Part shown: in pieces, positions 1 through 7,961 of the stretch
Position numbering within the stretch: position 1 is the first letter of the stretch
How the letters are laid out: every line of letters begins with the position of its first letter
Assembly (NCBI GenBank): GCA_902796435.1
Contig: CADBPG010000200.1
Location: forward strand, 1-44,545
From: an uncultured Eubacteriales bacterium
Lineage (GTDB): Bacteria > Bacillota > Clostridia > Lachnospirales > Bianqueaceae
Direction: 5' to 3'
DNA: 44,545 nucleotides
Notes under the pieces: model-generated
Database searches by the model: none
The model's input: only the letters and a program-made list of their open reading frames with translations
Told to the model about the DNA's origin: nothing
Program-made: the position numbers and the translations under genes

Positions 1-205
1 AAGGGTGGAAAGGCGGGGTAAGAGCCCACCGCCTTCCTGGTGACAGGAAGGGCTCTGTAAACTCCATCCGGAGCAAGACCGAACAGGGAGCGATACGGCG
101 GCCCGTCGTGCTTCCGGGTAGGTCGCGTGAGACCGGCGGCAACGCCGGCCCAAGATAGATGACCGTCCAACGACAGAACTCGGCTTATCGGTCGACTTGC
201 GCATC
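1..205 (+). ncRNA. rnpB: RNase P RNA, class A, 3' part (cut by window start)
   Basis: The sequence carries the landmark blocks of the 3' half of bacterial RNase P RNA in order: GGGGTAAGAGCCCACCG near 15, GTAAACTCCATCCGGAGCAA near 57, the CCGGGTAGG block near 114, AAGATAGATGACCG near 152, and ACAGAACTCGGCTTATCGG near 174-192. This RNA is the catalytic subunit that cuts 5' leaders from pre-tRNA. The layout is type A rather than the Bacillus type B. The 5' half lies outside the window. The 3' end is estimated at about 205, just before the terminator. Confidence 0.95.
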
Positions 206-209
206 ATTA

Positions 210-243
210 AAAACACACCTCAATGAAAAGGTGTGTTTTTTAT
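210..243 (+). terminator. Intrinsic terminator of rnpB, probably bidirectional
   Basis: An inverted repeat ACACACCT / AGGTGTGT with an 8-nt loop is followed by a T run and preceded by an A run. It therefore works for rnpB on the plus strand and plausibly for the convergent amidase gene, whose stop codon is at 244-246. Confidence 0.85.
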
Positions 244-1797
244 TCATTCTTCCGTTGTGGATTCTTCCTGCGCGGTTTCTTTTTCCGCCATACGTGCCTG
301 GGCGGAAGGAACTGCCTTCGGCGCGGTCTCCAGAGAGAGCAAAGGAGCCTCTTTGACCAGATTGTCCAGAGCCTCTGCCAGAGCCTCAGCGTAAGTGTCC
401 GGATGCTGCTGGATGTCCTTCAGGTCATCGTCGTTGGTCATGAAGCCTAGGGTGACCAGATCACATTCCACGCCCTGAAGGGAGTTGCGGAACTGGTTCT
501 CGCCGACATAGTATTCATAACTGCCATCATACATGGCGCCGGTGGCGACACCGCCCAGTTCACGGATCATGTAGAAGGCGTCCGTGTTATTGAAGGTACC
601 GTCGACCATGTAGCCGTCATAGGCACCGAAATAGATTCCGTCTTTCACATAACCGATCTCTTCATCCCAGAAGACCGCCTTTGTATGAGAGCGGATCGAG
701 GAGACCAGCTGGTTCGGCAGGTGGAAGGACCAGTCATCCCGGATCGTACCGGTAATGGAGAAGCCTCGCTCCGAGGAAGAGGAGGATTCGTCGATGTGGA
801 TGCTCAGGCCCAGTTTGGCCCGGGACCGGCAGGCCTTGTTGACACGCCCGTCGTCTGCGTACATGGTGTAGGCCATCTCCTCGGAAGGATCCTCGGTACC
901 GTCCCGTGTGAGCAGGACCTTGTACCCCTTGGCTTCCAGAAGTGCCTTGGTCTTCAGACCGATGTCCAGCGTCAGGTCCGCTTCCTTTACTTTTTCATCC
1001 CGGCTCAGGCATCCGGCATCGGTACCGCCATGCCCGGGGTCGAGCACGATGTCATAGACATCCGCAGGCAGCTCCGCGTCTTCGACTTCGAGGCCGAAGA
1101 AGGTGAAGCCGTGGACAGTATCCGTCAGTGTCTTGAGCTGGACCTTACGGTTCGCGCCGTCTCTTGTCACCGTATAATAGTCGAAGGGCGTGTTGCCGGA
1201 GCCATCCTGGATGAACCGGTACTGAACATCGCCATTGGCCGCGGTCAGCTTCATGAGCAGCGCGTATCGGCCCGCGGGGATCTGGTCCAGATCCGGCCCG
1301 GTGGTGATGCCGTCGGCAGCGGAGAAGTGGGTGATACCTCCGTCTTCCTCGTCCGTTTCAAGCCACATGGTCCAGGAACCGACGTCCAGCGCTTCGTTGA
1401 CCGGTCGGACGACCGCTTCCGCCTGCACTACCTGGGGCAGGGTATTGTAGCTGCCCTGGAAGAACAGGTGCGTCCCATAGACAAAGTACTTGTCGATCCG
1501 CATATTTTCCTGATTGATGTCCACCAGGCCTTCGAAGGTATCCGGCGGTTCGGGCGGCGGCCCCTGGGCGAACTCCAGGGCCTCCTCCAACCGTCCGGTC
1601 AAAGAAGGCCACACATGCTCTGAACGCTCAGAACGTCCGTGCATGATCGCCCGGACCAGCAGGATCACCACCACCAGAAAGACGACGATCATCAGAAGAC
1701 CGAGCAGGTTCTGCATGCGGGCTTTGTTGCGGCGCAGATCCTTTGCGGAGACTTCATAGGGGCGGCGTGCGTTCGATTTATGCTTATGTAAAGCCAT
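244..1797 (-). CDS. Membrane-anchored N-acetylmuramoyl-L-alanine amidase (amidase_3) with altered catalytic site
   Basis: The 517-residue protein has a basic N-terminal tail, one membrane segment at about 31-51, a beta-rich unrecognised extracytoplasmic region (about 90-245) and a C-terminal amidase_3 domain (about 247-480). The zinc ligands are visible: H256 in DPGHGG, E272 in KEADL and H334 in SIHIDES. In active family members the final motif is usually LVExGFxxN with the catalytic Glu; here it reads LVTLGFMTN, with Thr449 in the Glu position. The protein may therefore be inactive, altered, or a wall-binding relative. The C-terminus is a low-complexity acidic tail. The ATG at 1797 follows a GGGAGG site inside the end of the upstream oxidoreductase, with a 3-nt gap, so it is the last gene of a leftward operon. 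The family call is secure; activity is uncertain. Confidence 0.85.
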   Translation of the reverse strand: MALHKHKSNARRPYEVSAKDLRRNKARMQNLLGLLMIVVFLVVVILLVRAIMHGRSERSEHVWPSLTGRLEEALEFAQGPPPEPPDTFEGLVDINQENMRIDKYFVYGTHLFFQGSYNTLPQVVQAEAVVRPVNEALDVGSWTMWLETDEEDGGITHFSAADGITTGPDLDQIPAGRYALLMKLTAANGDVQYRFIQDGSGNTPFDYYTVTRDGANRKVQLKTLTDTVHGFTFFGLEVEDAELPADVYDIVLDPGHGGTDAGCLSRDEKVKEADLTLDIGLKTKALLEAKGYKVLLTRDGTEDPSEEMAYTMYADDGRVNKACRSRAKLGLSIHIDESSSSSERGFSITGTIRDDWSFHLPNQLVSSIRSHTKAVFWDEEIGYVKDGIYFGAYDGYMVDGTFNNTDAFYMIRELGGVATGAMYDGSYEYYVGENQFRNSLQGVECDLVTLGFMTNDDDLKDIQQHPDTYAEALAEALDNLVKEAPLLSLETAPKAVPSAQARMAEKETAQEESTTEE

Positions 1798-1800
1798 ACA

Positions 1801-2820
1801 TCAGCCTCCCTGGATGCAGATGCGGTTGCCGGTGGCGGCAGAACGATAGATGGCATCCAGGACCTTGATGATCTTTGCGGCTTCCGGACCATCGATCGGG
1901 AAGGGGAGGCCTTCATCCAGACACGTATAGTAGTCGTGGATCAGAGCGGTATGTCCATTGCCCCAATAGCCCTTGGCGCCGGAGACCAGCGACTGGTCGT
2001 CCATATGTTCTTCCGTTCCATCAGCATATTGGATGAGCAGGTCTTTCTTGAGCCTTATGGTCGCGTTTTCAAAGACCAGGTCCAGTTCGACCGGATCATC
2101 CGCGCCGAAGGCGTTGGTTGCATAGAAGATGCCGGTGGCTCCATCGGGATAATGGAAATATCCATGGGCCGTATCCTCGACCTCGATGGCGTCGTGGAGG
2201 CGGAAGCAGGAGGTCTGCGCCTGCACATCCACAGGAAAACCGGCCAGCCACTGGGTCAGATCCATGGTATGGATCGCCTGGTTGATCAGCACACCACCGC
2301 CTTCCTCGTTCCAGGTGCCACGCCAGGCACCCTGTGCGTAATAGGCAGCGTCACGGTTCCAGCTGACGATGGTTTTAGAGGATAAGAAGCGCCCCAGATC
2401 GCCCTGGTCGATCAACGTGCGGATCCGCTGGACCGTGGGGTTGTAGCGGTTCTGGAAGCAGACGCCGAGCCTGCGGCCGGTTTCCTTTGCGACACGGATC
2501 ATTTCCGCCGTCTCCCGACTGTTCATGCCCATGGGCTTTTCCACAAGCACGTTTACGCCATGCTCCATGGCATAGATCGCCATGGGTGCGTGCAGATAGT
2601 GGGGCGTGCAGATATGCACCACGTCGATCTGCTCCTGTCCCAGCATGGTCTTATAGTCGGTATAACCGTTGCAGTTCAGTTCCTCAGCTTTTTTCTCCGC
2701 CTTGGCAGCATCGATATCGCACACAGCGACGAGTTTGCATTCCGGCAGCGCTTCGATCGCGCGCACATGGTTCATATGGATCGCGCCAAGACCGATGAGC
2801 GCACAGTTAAATGATTTCAT
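1801..2820 (-). CDS. Gfo/Idh/MocA-family oxidoreductase (first copy)
   Basis: The 339-residue cytoplasmic NAD(P)-dependent sugar or cyclitol dehydrogenase has an N-terminal Rossmann fold with the dinucleotide motif GLGAIHMNH (about 10-18), the family signature EKP at 94-96, and the C-terminal alpha/beta domain with GGGVLINQAIHTMDL, whose His and Asp lie at the substrate site. The exact substrate cannot be read from sequence; myo-inositol, scyllo-inosose, glucose-type sugars and N-acetyl sugars all occur in this family. It is third in a leftward operon behind a TIM-barrel isomerase and a second Gfo/Idh protein; the gap to the upstream gene is 1 nt. An AAGGG ribosome site lies in the upstream gene's end. 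Paired oxidoreductases of this family often act in sequence on keto-sugars. Confidence 0.9.
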   Translation of the reverse strand: MKSFNCALIGLGAIHMNHVRAIEALPECKLVAVCDIDAAKAEKKAEELNCNGYTDYKTMLGQEQIDVVHICTPHYLHAPMAIYAMEHGVNVLVEKPMGMNSRETAEMIRVAKETGRRLGVCFQNRYNPTVQRIRTLIDQGDLGRFLSSKTIVSWNRDAAYYAQGAWRGTWNEEGGGVLINQAIHTMDLTQWLAGFPVDVQAQTSCFRLHDAIEVEDTAHGYFHYPDGATGIFYATNAFGADDPVELDLVFENATIRLKKDLLIQYADGTEEHMDDQSLVSGAKGYWGNGHTALIHDYYTCLDEGLPFPIDGPEAAKIIKVLDAIYRSAATGNRICIQGG

Positions 2821-2821
2821 A

Positions 2822-3982
2822 TCAATAGGACCCTTCAGTATTCAGAGTAACAGCAGAAGTTTTTTTGACAAAATCAGACTGGCGGATCTTCTCCTGCAGA
2901 AGATCATAGTACAGATCCTCGTCCAGGTTGCTCGGATCCACCCAGCTGTCCGTCCAGTAGGACAGGTGCATGGCGTTGGAGATGGACAGGCCGCGGATGC
3001 CTTCCTGACCCGGCGCCAGCAGCGGGGTGCCGTGCAGAACGGCGGAACAGAAATTGTTCAGGATGCCGATGTGCTGCGGGTTCGGCCCGGTGACCGGTAC
3101 GTTGATCTTCCAGCACTCGGGATTGCCGAAGCCGCCGGTATAGGTCTCGTTGAATTCCTTCTCACCGACACGGTTGCGCCAGAAGGTGATCTCATCGTTT
3201 TCGACCACGATCTTGCCCTTGTCGCCAGAGATCTCCAGACGGTTGGTACCCGGAGTCTCGTGGGTGGAGGTGATGAACAGGCCGGTGGCACCATTCGGAT
3301 ATTCCGCATAGGCAGTCACATCGTTTTCGACCTCGATATCACGGCCGACACCGTATTTCATGAAAGCGCGGATGCGGGAGGGCATACCGCAGATCCACTG
3401 CCACAGATCCAGCTGATGCGGGCACTGGTTCAGCAGAACGCCGCCGCCTTCACCGGACCAGGTGGCGCGCCATCCGCCGGAATTGTAATAGCTCTGGGAA
3501 CGATACCAGTTTGTGATGATCCAGATGACACGCTTCATTTCGCCCAGTTCTCCGGACTCCAGAAGTTCTTTAACTTTCTGATAGACGGGGTTGGTGCGCT
3601 GGTTGAACATCATGCTGAAGACGCGGTCGGACTTGTCAGCCGCTTCGTTCATTTCGCGGACCTGCTTGGTATAGACACCGGCCGGCTTTTCGCAGACCAC
3701 ATGAAGACCGCGGGACATGGCCTCGATGGCCAGCGGCGGATGGAAATAGTGGGGGACAGCGATGATGACCGCGTCCACCTTGGCATTCGCGAAGAACTGG
3801 TCAGTATTCTCGAAGATCTCCACGTCCGCGGGCAGCGTTTTGCGTGCCCAGTCGCGGCGTTCTTCGCTGATATCACAAACGGCGCAGAGTTTTCCCTCAG
3901 GCACTTTGCCCGCCATGAAGCCGGCACAGTGGGTCGAACCCATATTACCGATACCGATGATGCCAAAACGTACTTGTTCCAT
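2822..3982 (-). CDS. Gfo/Idh/MocA-family oxidoreductase (second copy)
   Basis: The 386-residue protein has a Rossmann motif GIGNMGSTH near 10-18, EKP at 98-100, and GGGVLLNQCPHQLDL in the C-terminal domain. It differs clearly from the neighbouring copy, so the two are ancient paralogues rather than a recent duplication. The start at 3982 has a GGAGGT site 6 nt upstream. Its likely role is NAD(P)-dependent oxidation or reduction of a sugar, cyclitol or sugar acid, working with the isomerase encoded just upstream (13-nt gap). The substrate is not determinable here. Confidence 0.9.
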   Translation of the reverse strand: MEQVRFGIIGIGNMGSTHCAGFMAGKVPEGKLCAVCDISEERRDWARKTLPADVEIFENTDQFFANAKVDAVIIAVPHYFHPPLAIEAMSRGLHVVCEKPAGVYTKQVREMNEAADKSDRVFSMMFNQRTNPVYQKVKELLESGELGEMKRVIWIITNWYRSQSYYNSGGWRATWSGEGGGVLLNQCPHQLDLWQWICGMPSRIRAFMKYGVGRDIEVENDVTAYAEYPNGATGLFITSTHETPGTNRLEISGDKGKIVVENDEITFWRNRVGEKEFNETYTGGFGNPECWKINVPVTGPNPQHIGILNNFCSAVLHGTPLLAPGQEGIRGLSISNAMHLSYWTDSWVDPSNLDEDLYYDLLQEKIRQSDFVKKTSAVTLNTEGSY

Positions 3983-3995
3983 GATGAACCTCCGA

Positions 3996-4760
3996 TCAGT
4001 GGTTGGCAGCTATGGCCTTCAGATTTTCGAAACTGAAAGCCAGGCAATCGAACGGATCCCTGCTGCATGTATCCTGTTCGATGACGATATCCTGCACGTG
4101 CGCGTCTTCACAGGCGCGGAAGCATTCGCAAAAATCAATGTTGCCAGCGCCGATCTCGGCGATGACAGGCTTTTGTTCGATGACTGCAAAATCCTTGAAA
4201 TGGCAGACCTTCATACGATCCGTGACTTTGCGGATGTACTGGGCCGGGCTTGCGCCGCCCATCTGGATCCAGTAGGTATCCAGGATGAAGTGGAAGTTTT
4301 CCGGATCGGTCTCCTCGATGAGCACGTCCATGGGCAGGGCGCCGTCCCACTTCTCGAATTCCAGGTTGTGATTGTGATACGCGAACTGCATGCCCTGATC
4401 CTTCATCTTCGCCGCGATGTCACGGGTGTCTGCGATGAACTGCCGAAGGCCCTTAAGAGAGCGGCGGTACTGCGGGGGCATCATGCCCAGACCGATGGTG
4501 TCGCAGTGCATGAGTTTATGTTCATAGATCAACTGATCCAGATCGTTCTGCATACGATCAAAAGGACTGTGGGTACAGCAGACATAAAGTCCCAGTTCAT
4601 TGACCAGATCAGCCAGCGCGTGGGGGTCCATTGGCCCGAAGCCGGAGATCTGGATGTCATCGAACCCCAGGTCCTTGATTTTATGCAGGCTTTTGGTGAT
4701 ATCTTCCGGTGTCCGGGTAAAGTCCCGGATCGTGTATAGCTGTGCGCCTAAACGAATCAT
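3996..4760 (-). CDS. Sugar phosphate isomerase/epimerase (xylose isomerase-like TIM barrel)
   Basis: The 254-residue protein opens with GAQLYTIRD and continues with IKDLGFDDIQISGFG, AYHNHNLEFE, LDTYWIQMGG and CHFKDF, the typical AP_endonuc_2 / sugar isomerase TIM-barrel pattern in which Glu, Asp and His side chains bind a divalent metal. Members isomerise or epimerise keto-sugars, inosose derivatives or hydroxypyruvate. It is the first gene of the leftward operon. Its ATG at 4760 has an AAAGGA site, and a promoter lies at 4795-4817. With two Gfo/Idh enzymes behind it, a small sugar or cyclitol pathway is likely; no transporter or regulator is adjacent. Confidence 0.85.
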   Translation of the reverse strand: MIRLGAQLYTIRDFTRTPEDITKSLHKIKDLGFDDIQISGFGPMDPHALADLVNELGLYVCCTHSPFDRMQNDLDQLIYEHKLMHCDTIGLGMMPPQYRRSLKGLRQFIADTRDIAAKMKDQGMQFAYHNHNLEFEKWDGALPMDVLIEETDPENFHFILDTYWIQMGGASPAQYIRKVTDRMKVCHFKDFAVIEQKPVIAEIGAGNIDFCECFRACEDAHVQDIVIEQDTCSRDPFDCLAFSFENLKAIAANH

Positions 4761-4771
4761 GAATAGTTTCC

Positions 4772-4823
4772 TTTCTGTTCATACTTTATTCAAGATTATA
4801 GCATATCATACCGATATTATCTA
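4772..4823 (-). promoter_or_regulatory. Promoter of the leftward sugar operon
   Basis: On the minus strand an extended -10, TGCTATAAT (TATAAT at 4795-4800), has a 17-nt spacer to TAGATA, a four of six match to TTGACA. It lies about 35 nt upstream of the isomerase start and back to back with the plus-strand promoter at 4868-4876. Confidence 0.7.
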
Positions 4824-4847
4824 TAGAAGATCCTCAACTAAACAGGC

Positions 4848-4876
4848 TTTATTTTTTCTGGAATATATGGTATAAT
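4848..4876 (+). promoter_or_regulatory. Promoter of the DUF5685/FtsH operon
   Basis: An extended -10 TGGTATAAT lies at 4868-4876, with only a weak -35 (TTTATT at 4848-4853). Transcription would start about 4883, followed by GAGGAG and the ATG at 4921. The same TATGGTATAAT element occurs before the gene at 38902. Confidence 0.7.
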
Positions 4877-4920
4877 AAAACCTGTTGTATGCAAATAAAA
4901 CCTTGAGGAGTTTTAAATCC

Positions 4921-6150
4921 ATGGCAAATAATAAATACAGACCTTCAGGCAAAGCTTCGTTTTTCGGCATCGTAGGCATGGTCCTTTTCGGATTCATCGG
5001 CGCACTGGTGCTGCTTACGGTCTACCTGTACGGAATGAACCTGATGCCGAATATGGGCCTGCGCGTCCTGGTATTTCTGGCTGTGCTCATCCTGCTTTCC
5101 GCATGGATGCGCCGCCTGACTAAGAGCGGTCATCTGCGGGCGCCGGGCAAAGCCTTCTGGATCAGTTTCTTCATGATCCTGCTGGCCCTGTACGCGATCT
5201 GCATCTTCTATGTGGTCATGGTGCATGATGCGTGGGAGTTCCCGAAGGCAGACTTCTGGAAAGAGCATATCAGTCTGGAAACACCGAAGAAGTGGTTGTA
5301 CCTGCTGCTGCATCCGATCGCGCTCAAGGATTCCATGCTGACCATCCTGAAGACCGGTTTCTTCACCGTGCGCGGTACCACTATCAACGGAGTCTGGCTG
5401 CTCGTCATGTGGCTCGTAGAAGTGCTTTTGTTCCTGCTCATCCCCTCATTCCGGGCTATGGCGCAGGGCTATAAGATCTTCTCCGAAGCGCAGAACCGGT
5501 GGCTGGAACAGACGGTGGAATTCACCTGCAATTATATCAAAGAGCACCGTACACTGCGCCGGCAGCTGATCAAGGGCGACACCACCGGCCTCGACGATAT
5601 CCATTATTACAAGGTCCAGGGGCAGGAAGCCCATGGTACCATCACCTTCTATCACCACCGCGGCAGGATCAGCCCCTTTGTTTCCATGCAGATGGTCAAA
5701 GCGGTGCAGATCGGTCCGCGCCGGATCAAGCATTTCTACATCCCGATCCTGGAGCAGTGGGATCTGGGTGAAGAGAAGAAGGAAGAGATCTTCGAACGTT
5801 TGCTTACAGAAAGCGGCCTGACCCGTGAAAAGGTCACCGGACGGCGCAATTATAAGGAGCGTCTCTTCTGGCGCAGCAAGAAGGATCAGTTCCGGGGCTC
5901 GCTCAAAGAAAAAGTCGAGAAGTCCAGCAACCGCGTCACAGTCCGGGATTCCGGCACCTATCAGCATGGCAGCAGTGTACAGGGCCTTAATGAGGACACC
6001 GTATACGCACCGGTCATCACCTCTGAGATGGAGCAGGAGTACATCGAGAAGAAGGCGCGGGAAGAGCAGGAGCGTGTCTGGGCTGAGAACCGCGAAGAGA
6101 TCAAAAACCGCAAGAACAAGAGTAAACGCCGCAGTACGCGCATCAAGTGA
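4921..6150 (+). CDS. Four-TM membrane protein with charged cytoplasmic domain, unknown function
   Basis: The 409-residue protein starts at the ATG preceded by GAGGAG; an in-frame TTG at 4885 would leave no ribosome site and sits at the transcription start, so it was not chosen. Hydrophobic segments lie near 14-36, 46-62, 79-98 and 158-176. After them comes a soluble region of about 220 residues, mixed alpha/beta in appearance (near 195-320), then a Lys/Arg/Glu-rich tail ending in KNKSKRRSTRIK. I do not recognise a family. It is the first gene of an operon leading to DUF5685, a J protein and FtsH, with its stop 2 nt before the next start, which implies coupled translation. A role in a membrane complex with those partners is inference. 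Confidence 0.8.
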   Translation: MANNKYRPSGKASFFGIVGMVLFGFIGALVLLTVYLYGMNLMPNMGLRVLVFLAVLILLSAWMRRLTKSGHLRAPGKAFWISFFMILLALYAICIFYVVMVHDAWEFPKADFWKEHISLETPKKWLYLLLHPIALKDSMLTILKTGFFTVRGTTINGVWLLVMWLVEVLLFLLIPSFRAMAQGYKIFSEAQNRWLEQTVEFTCNYIKEHRTLRRQLIKGDTTGLDDIHYYKVQGQEAHGTITFYHHRGRISPFVSMQMVKAVQIGPRRIKHFYIPILEQWDLGEEKKEEIFERLLTESGLTREKVTGRRNYKERLFWRSKKDQFRGSLKEKVEKSSNRVTVRDSGTYQHGSSVQGLNEDTVYAPVITSEMEQEYIEKKAREEQERVWAENREEIKNRKNKSKRRSTRIK

Positions 6151-6152
6151 TC

Positions 6153-6980
6153 ATGTTCGGCTACATCAGGATTTTAAAGCCGGAACTGAAGGTGCGGGAA
6201 TACAACCGGTACCGGTCGTTTTACTGTGGACTCTGCAGAGTATTAAAGAAAAACTATGGTTTCAGTGGTGCGATCACGCTGACCTACGATATGACCTTCC
6301 TGGTCATGCTGCTGAACAGTCTCTATGAGCCGGAAGAGCAGACGCGTACGGGCCGTTGTGAACTGCATCCGTTGACACGGCGCACCTTTATTTCCAGCGA
6401 GATGACTGCCTATGGCGCCGACATGAACATTCTTCTGGCCTATTATAAGCAGCTGGATGACTGGCATGATGACAACGACCCCAAGGGGCTCGCCATGTCA
6501 GGCCTGCTCAAACGCCGGGCCCGTGGCATCATCAGCAAGTATCCCCGGCAGGCGGAAGCAGTCCGTACCCGGCTGCACCAGCTGTCGCTCATGGAGAAGC
6601 ACCAGGTCATGGAGCCGGACACGGCGGCGGACCTGTTCGGAGAGCTTCTGGGGCAGATCTTCTGCATGAAGGAAGACGTCTGGAAGCAGAAATTATATGA
6701 AATGGGCTTCTATATGGGCCGTTTCATCTATCTGGCCGATGCCTTGTCCGATCTGGAACAGGACAAGAAGCACGGAAAGTACAACCCCTTTTCAGAAAAG
6801 GAGCCGACGCAGGAAGAGGCCAGGGTACTGTTGACCACCTGTATGGCCGAATGTGCGGCTCGTTTTGAGACACTTCCTGTGCTCCGCGATGTGGAGATCC
6901 TGCGCAACATCCTGTACGCAGGTGTCTGGAGCGGACTGCCGGAAGCCAATACAGAAGAAAGGCAAGCAGATGCTGAGTAA
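6153..6980 (+). CDS. DUF5685-family protein, possibly isoprenoid-synthase-like
   Basis: The 275-residue protein begins MFGYIRILKPELKV; the GTG 6 nt upstream is in frame, but the family start is MFGY. The family pattern includes FYCGLC (C25, C28), a further Cys at 69, YGADMNILLAYYKQLDDW, and near the C-terminus DALSDLEQD followed by GKYNPF. Two Asp-rich motifs, D102-D103-x-x-D106-D107 and D196-x3-D200-x3-D204, lie about 95 residues apart on predicted helices. This resembles the paired metal/diphosphate sites of squalene/phytoene synthase, where the second motif ends in GRxYLP. That link is my inference. It has no signal peptide or membrane helix. It directly follows a membrane protein and overlaps the J-protein start by 11 nt. 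Confidence 0.85.
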   Translation: MFGYIRILKPELKVREYNRYRSFYCGLCRVLKKNYGFSGAITLTYDMTFLVMLLNSLYEPEEQTRTGRCELHPLTRRTFISSEMTAYGADMNILLAYYKQLDDWHDDNDPKGLAMSGLLKRRARGIISKYPRQAEAVRTRLHQLSLMEKHQVMEPDTAADLFGELLGQIFCMKEDVWKQKLYEMGFYMGRFIYLADALSDLEQDKKHGKYNPFSEKEPTQEEARVLLTTCMAECAARFETLPVLRDVEILRNILYAGVWSGLPEANTEERQADAE

Positions 6981-7431
6981 AGATCCTTACGACATCCTGG
7001 GAGTTTCTCCCTATGCGACTGACGACGAGGTCAAGCGGGCATACCGTGATCTCGCGAAGAAATATCATCCGGATCTGCACGTGGACAACCCCCTGGCCGA
7101 ACTGGCCCAGGACAAGTTCCGTGAGGTCCAGGAGGCCTATGACGCCGTAATGCAGGAGAGAGCCTCCGGCATGCCCCATTCTTATCAGTCCGGAAACGGG
7201 CAGAGCGGCACCTATAATAATGGACGTGCTGCAGATCCCTTTGGTTTTGGCGGCGGGTATTCAAACCAGGGCTACCAGAACAATTATAACAATAATTACA
7301 ACAACTACCAGCAGCGGCAGAACCAGTATCGTGGAGAAAGCGGTAATGATCCCTGCAATTGCTGCATGGAATTATGGTGCCTGGACAGCATCTGTGAATG
7401 CATGGGAGGCGACCTGATCCGATGCTGCTGA
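6970..7431 (+). CDS. J-domain protein with Asn/Gln/Tyr-rich linker and Cys-rich tail
   Basis: The 153-residue protein has an N-terminal J domain (about 1-65) beginning DPYDILGV, with HPD at 33-35, which stimulates the ATPase of DnaK. There is no zinc-finger or client-binding domain of classic DnaJ. A low-complexity linker rich in Asn, Gln, Tyr and Gly follows (about 70-125). The last 25 residues hold eight Cys, including CNCC, WCLDSICEC and a terminal CC, separated by MGGDLI. Such a tail could bind metal, form disulfides or be lipidated. Its start overlaps the end of the DUF5685 gene by 11 nt, and its stop overlaps the next gene by 10 nt, so the four-gene run is translationally coupled. Confidence 0.9.
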   Translation: MLSKDPYDILGVSPYATDDEVKRAYRDLAKKYHPDLHVDNPLAELAQDKFREVQEAYDAVMQERASGMPHSYQSGNGQSGTYNNGRAADPFGFGGGYSNQGYQNNYNNNYNNYQQRQNQYRGESGNDPCNCCMELWCLDSICECMGGDLIRCC

Positions 7432-7961
7432 ACAAGAGCCGGAAGATCGCGCTGCTGGGCCTTTTGCTCGCAATCAACCAGATCTTCATCATCCTGGCCG
7501 CGGTCCTGGATATCAGCAGTTTAAGCTTCCTGGCCGTTGCCGCGATGGTCATCGGCATCGCCATTCTGGAGACCGGCCTGCGGGACGGGATCATTTTCTT
7601 CGTAGCATCCTGCCTGCTGGGACTGATCTTATGCCCACAGCCACTGTACATCGTCTCTTATGCGGTCATGGGCGTTTACGTCCTGCTGAAAGAGAGCCTG
7701 GAGCGAAAGCTCAAAGGAAAAAAGCCCACCTGGCAGATCTGGCTGTGGAAGTTGCTGAGCTTCAATATTTACTTCATACCGCTGCTGTTGTTTTTCCCGC
7801 AGATCCTTCTGGAAGCGGGCGAGGGCAAGCGGGTCCTGATCGTGATCTGGCTGATGGCGCAAGTCGCCGTCATCCTGTGCGATATGGTATATGACCGGAT
7901 CCTGATCTTATATCGGAAACGGATCCGAAAGGGGAAGAATTCAGGAGGTGCATCCCTTTGA
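7422..7961 (+). CDS. Small polytopic membrane protein, unknown function
   Basis: The 179-residue protein has about five or six hydrophobic segments, beginning IALLGLLLAINQIFIILAA, with Lys/Arg-rich loops (ESLERKLKGKK) and a basic C-terminus. The size and topology recall small transporter subunits such as ECF S components, but no diagnostic motif was found, so no function is assigned. The chosen ATG at 7422 has GGGAGG about 15 nt upstream and overlaps the J-protein end. Its stop overlaps the TTG start of ftsH (TTGA). Its place between a J protein and FtsH suggests a membrane partner or client of that pair. Confidence 0.8.
   Translation: MLLNKSRKIALLGLLLAINQIFIILAAVLDISSLSFLAVAAMVIGIAILETGLRDGIIFFVASCLLGLILCPQPLYIVSYAVMGVYVLLKESLERKLKGKKPTWQIWLWKLLSFNIYFIPLLLFFPQILLEAGEGKRVLIVIWLMAQVAVILCDMVYDRILILYRKRIRKGKNSGGASL

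Noticed and set aside
4885-4920. TTG start extending the first membrane protein by 12 residues
   Set aside because: It lies at the predicted transcription start with no ribosome site, while ATG 4921 has GAGGAG.
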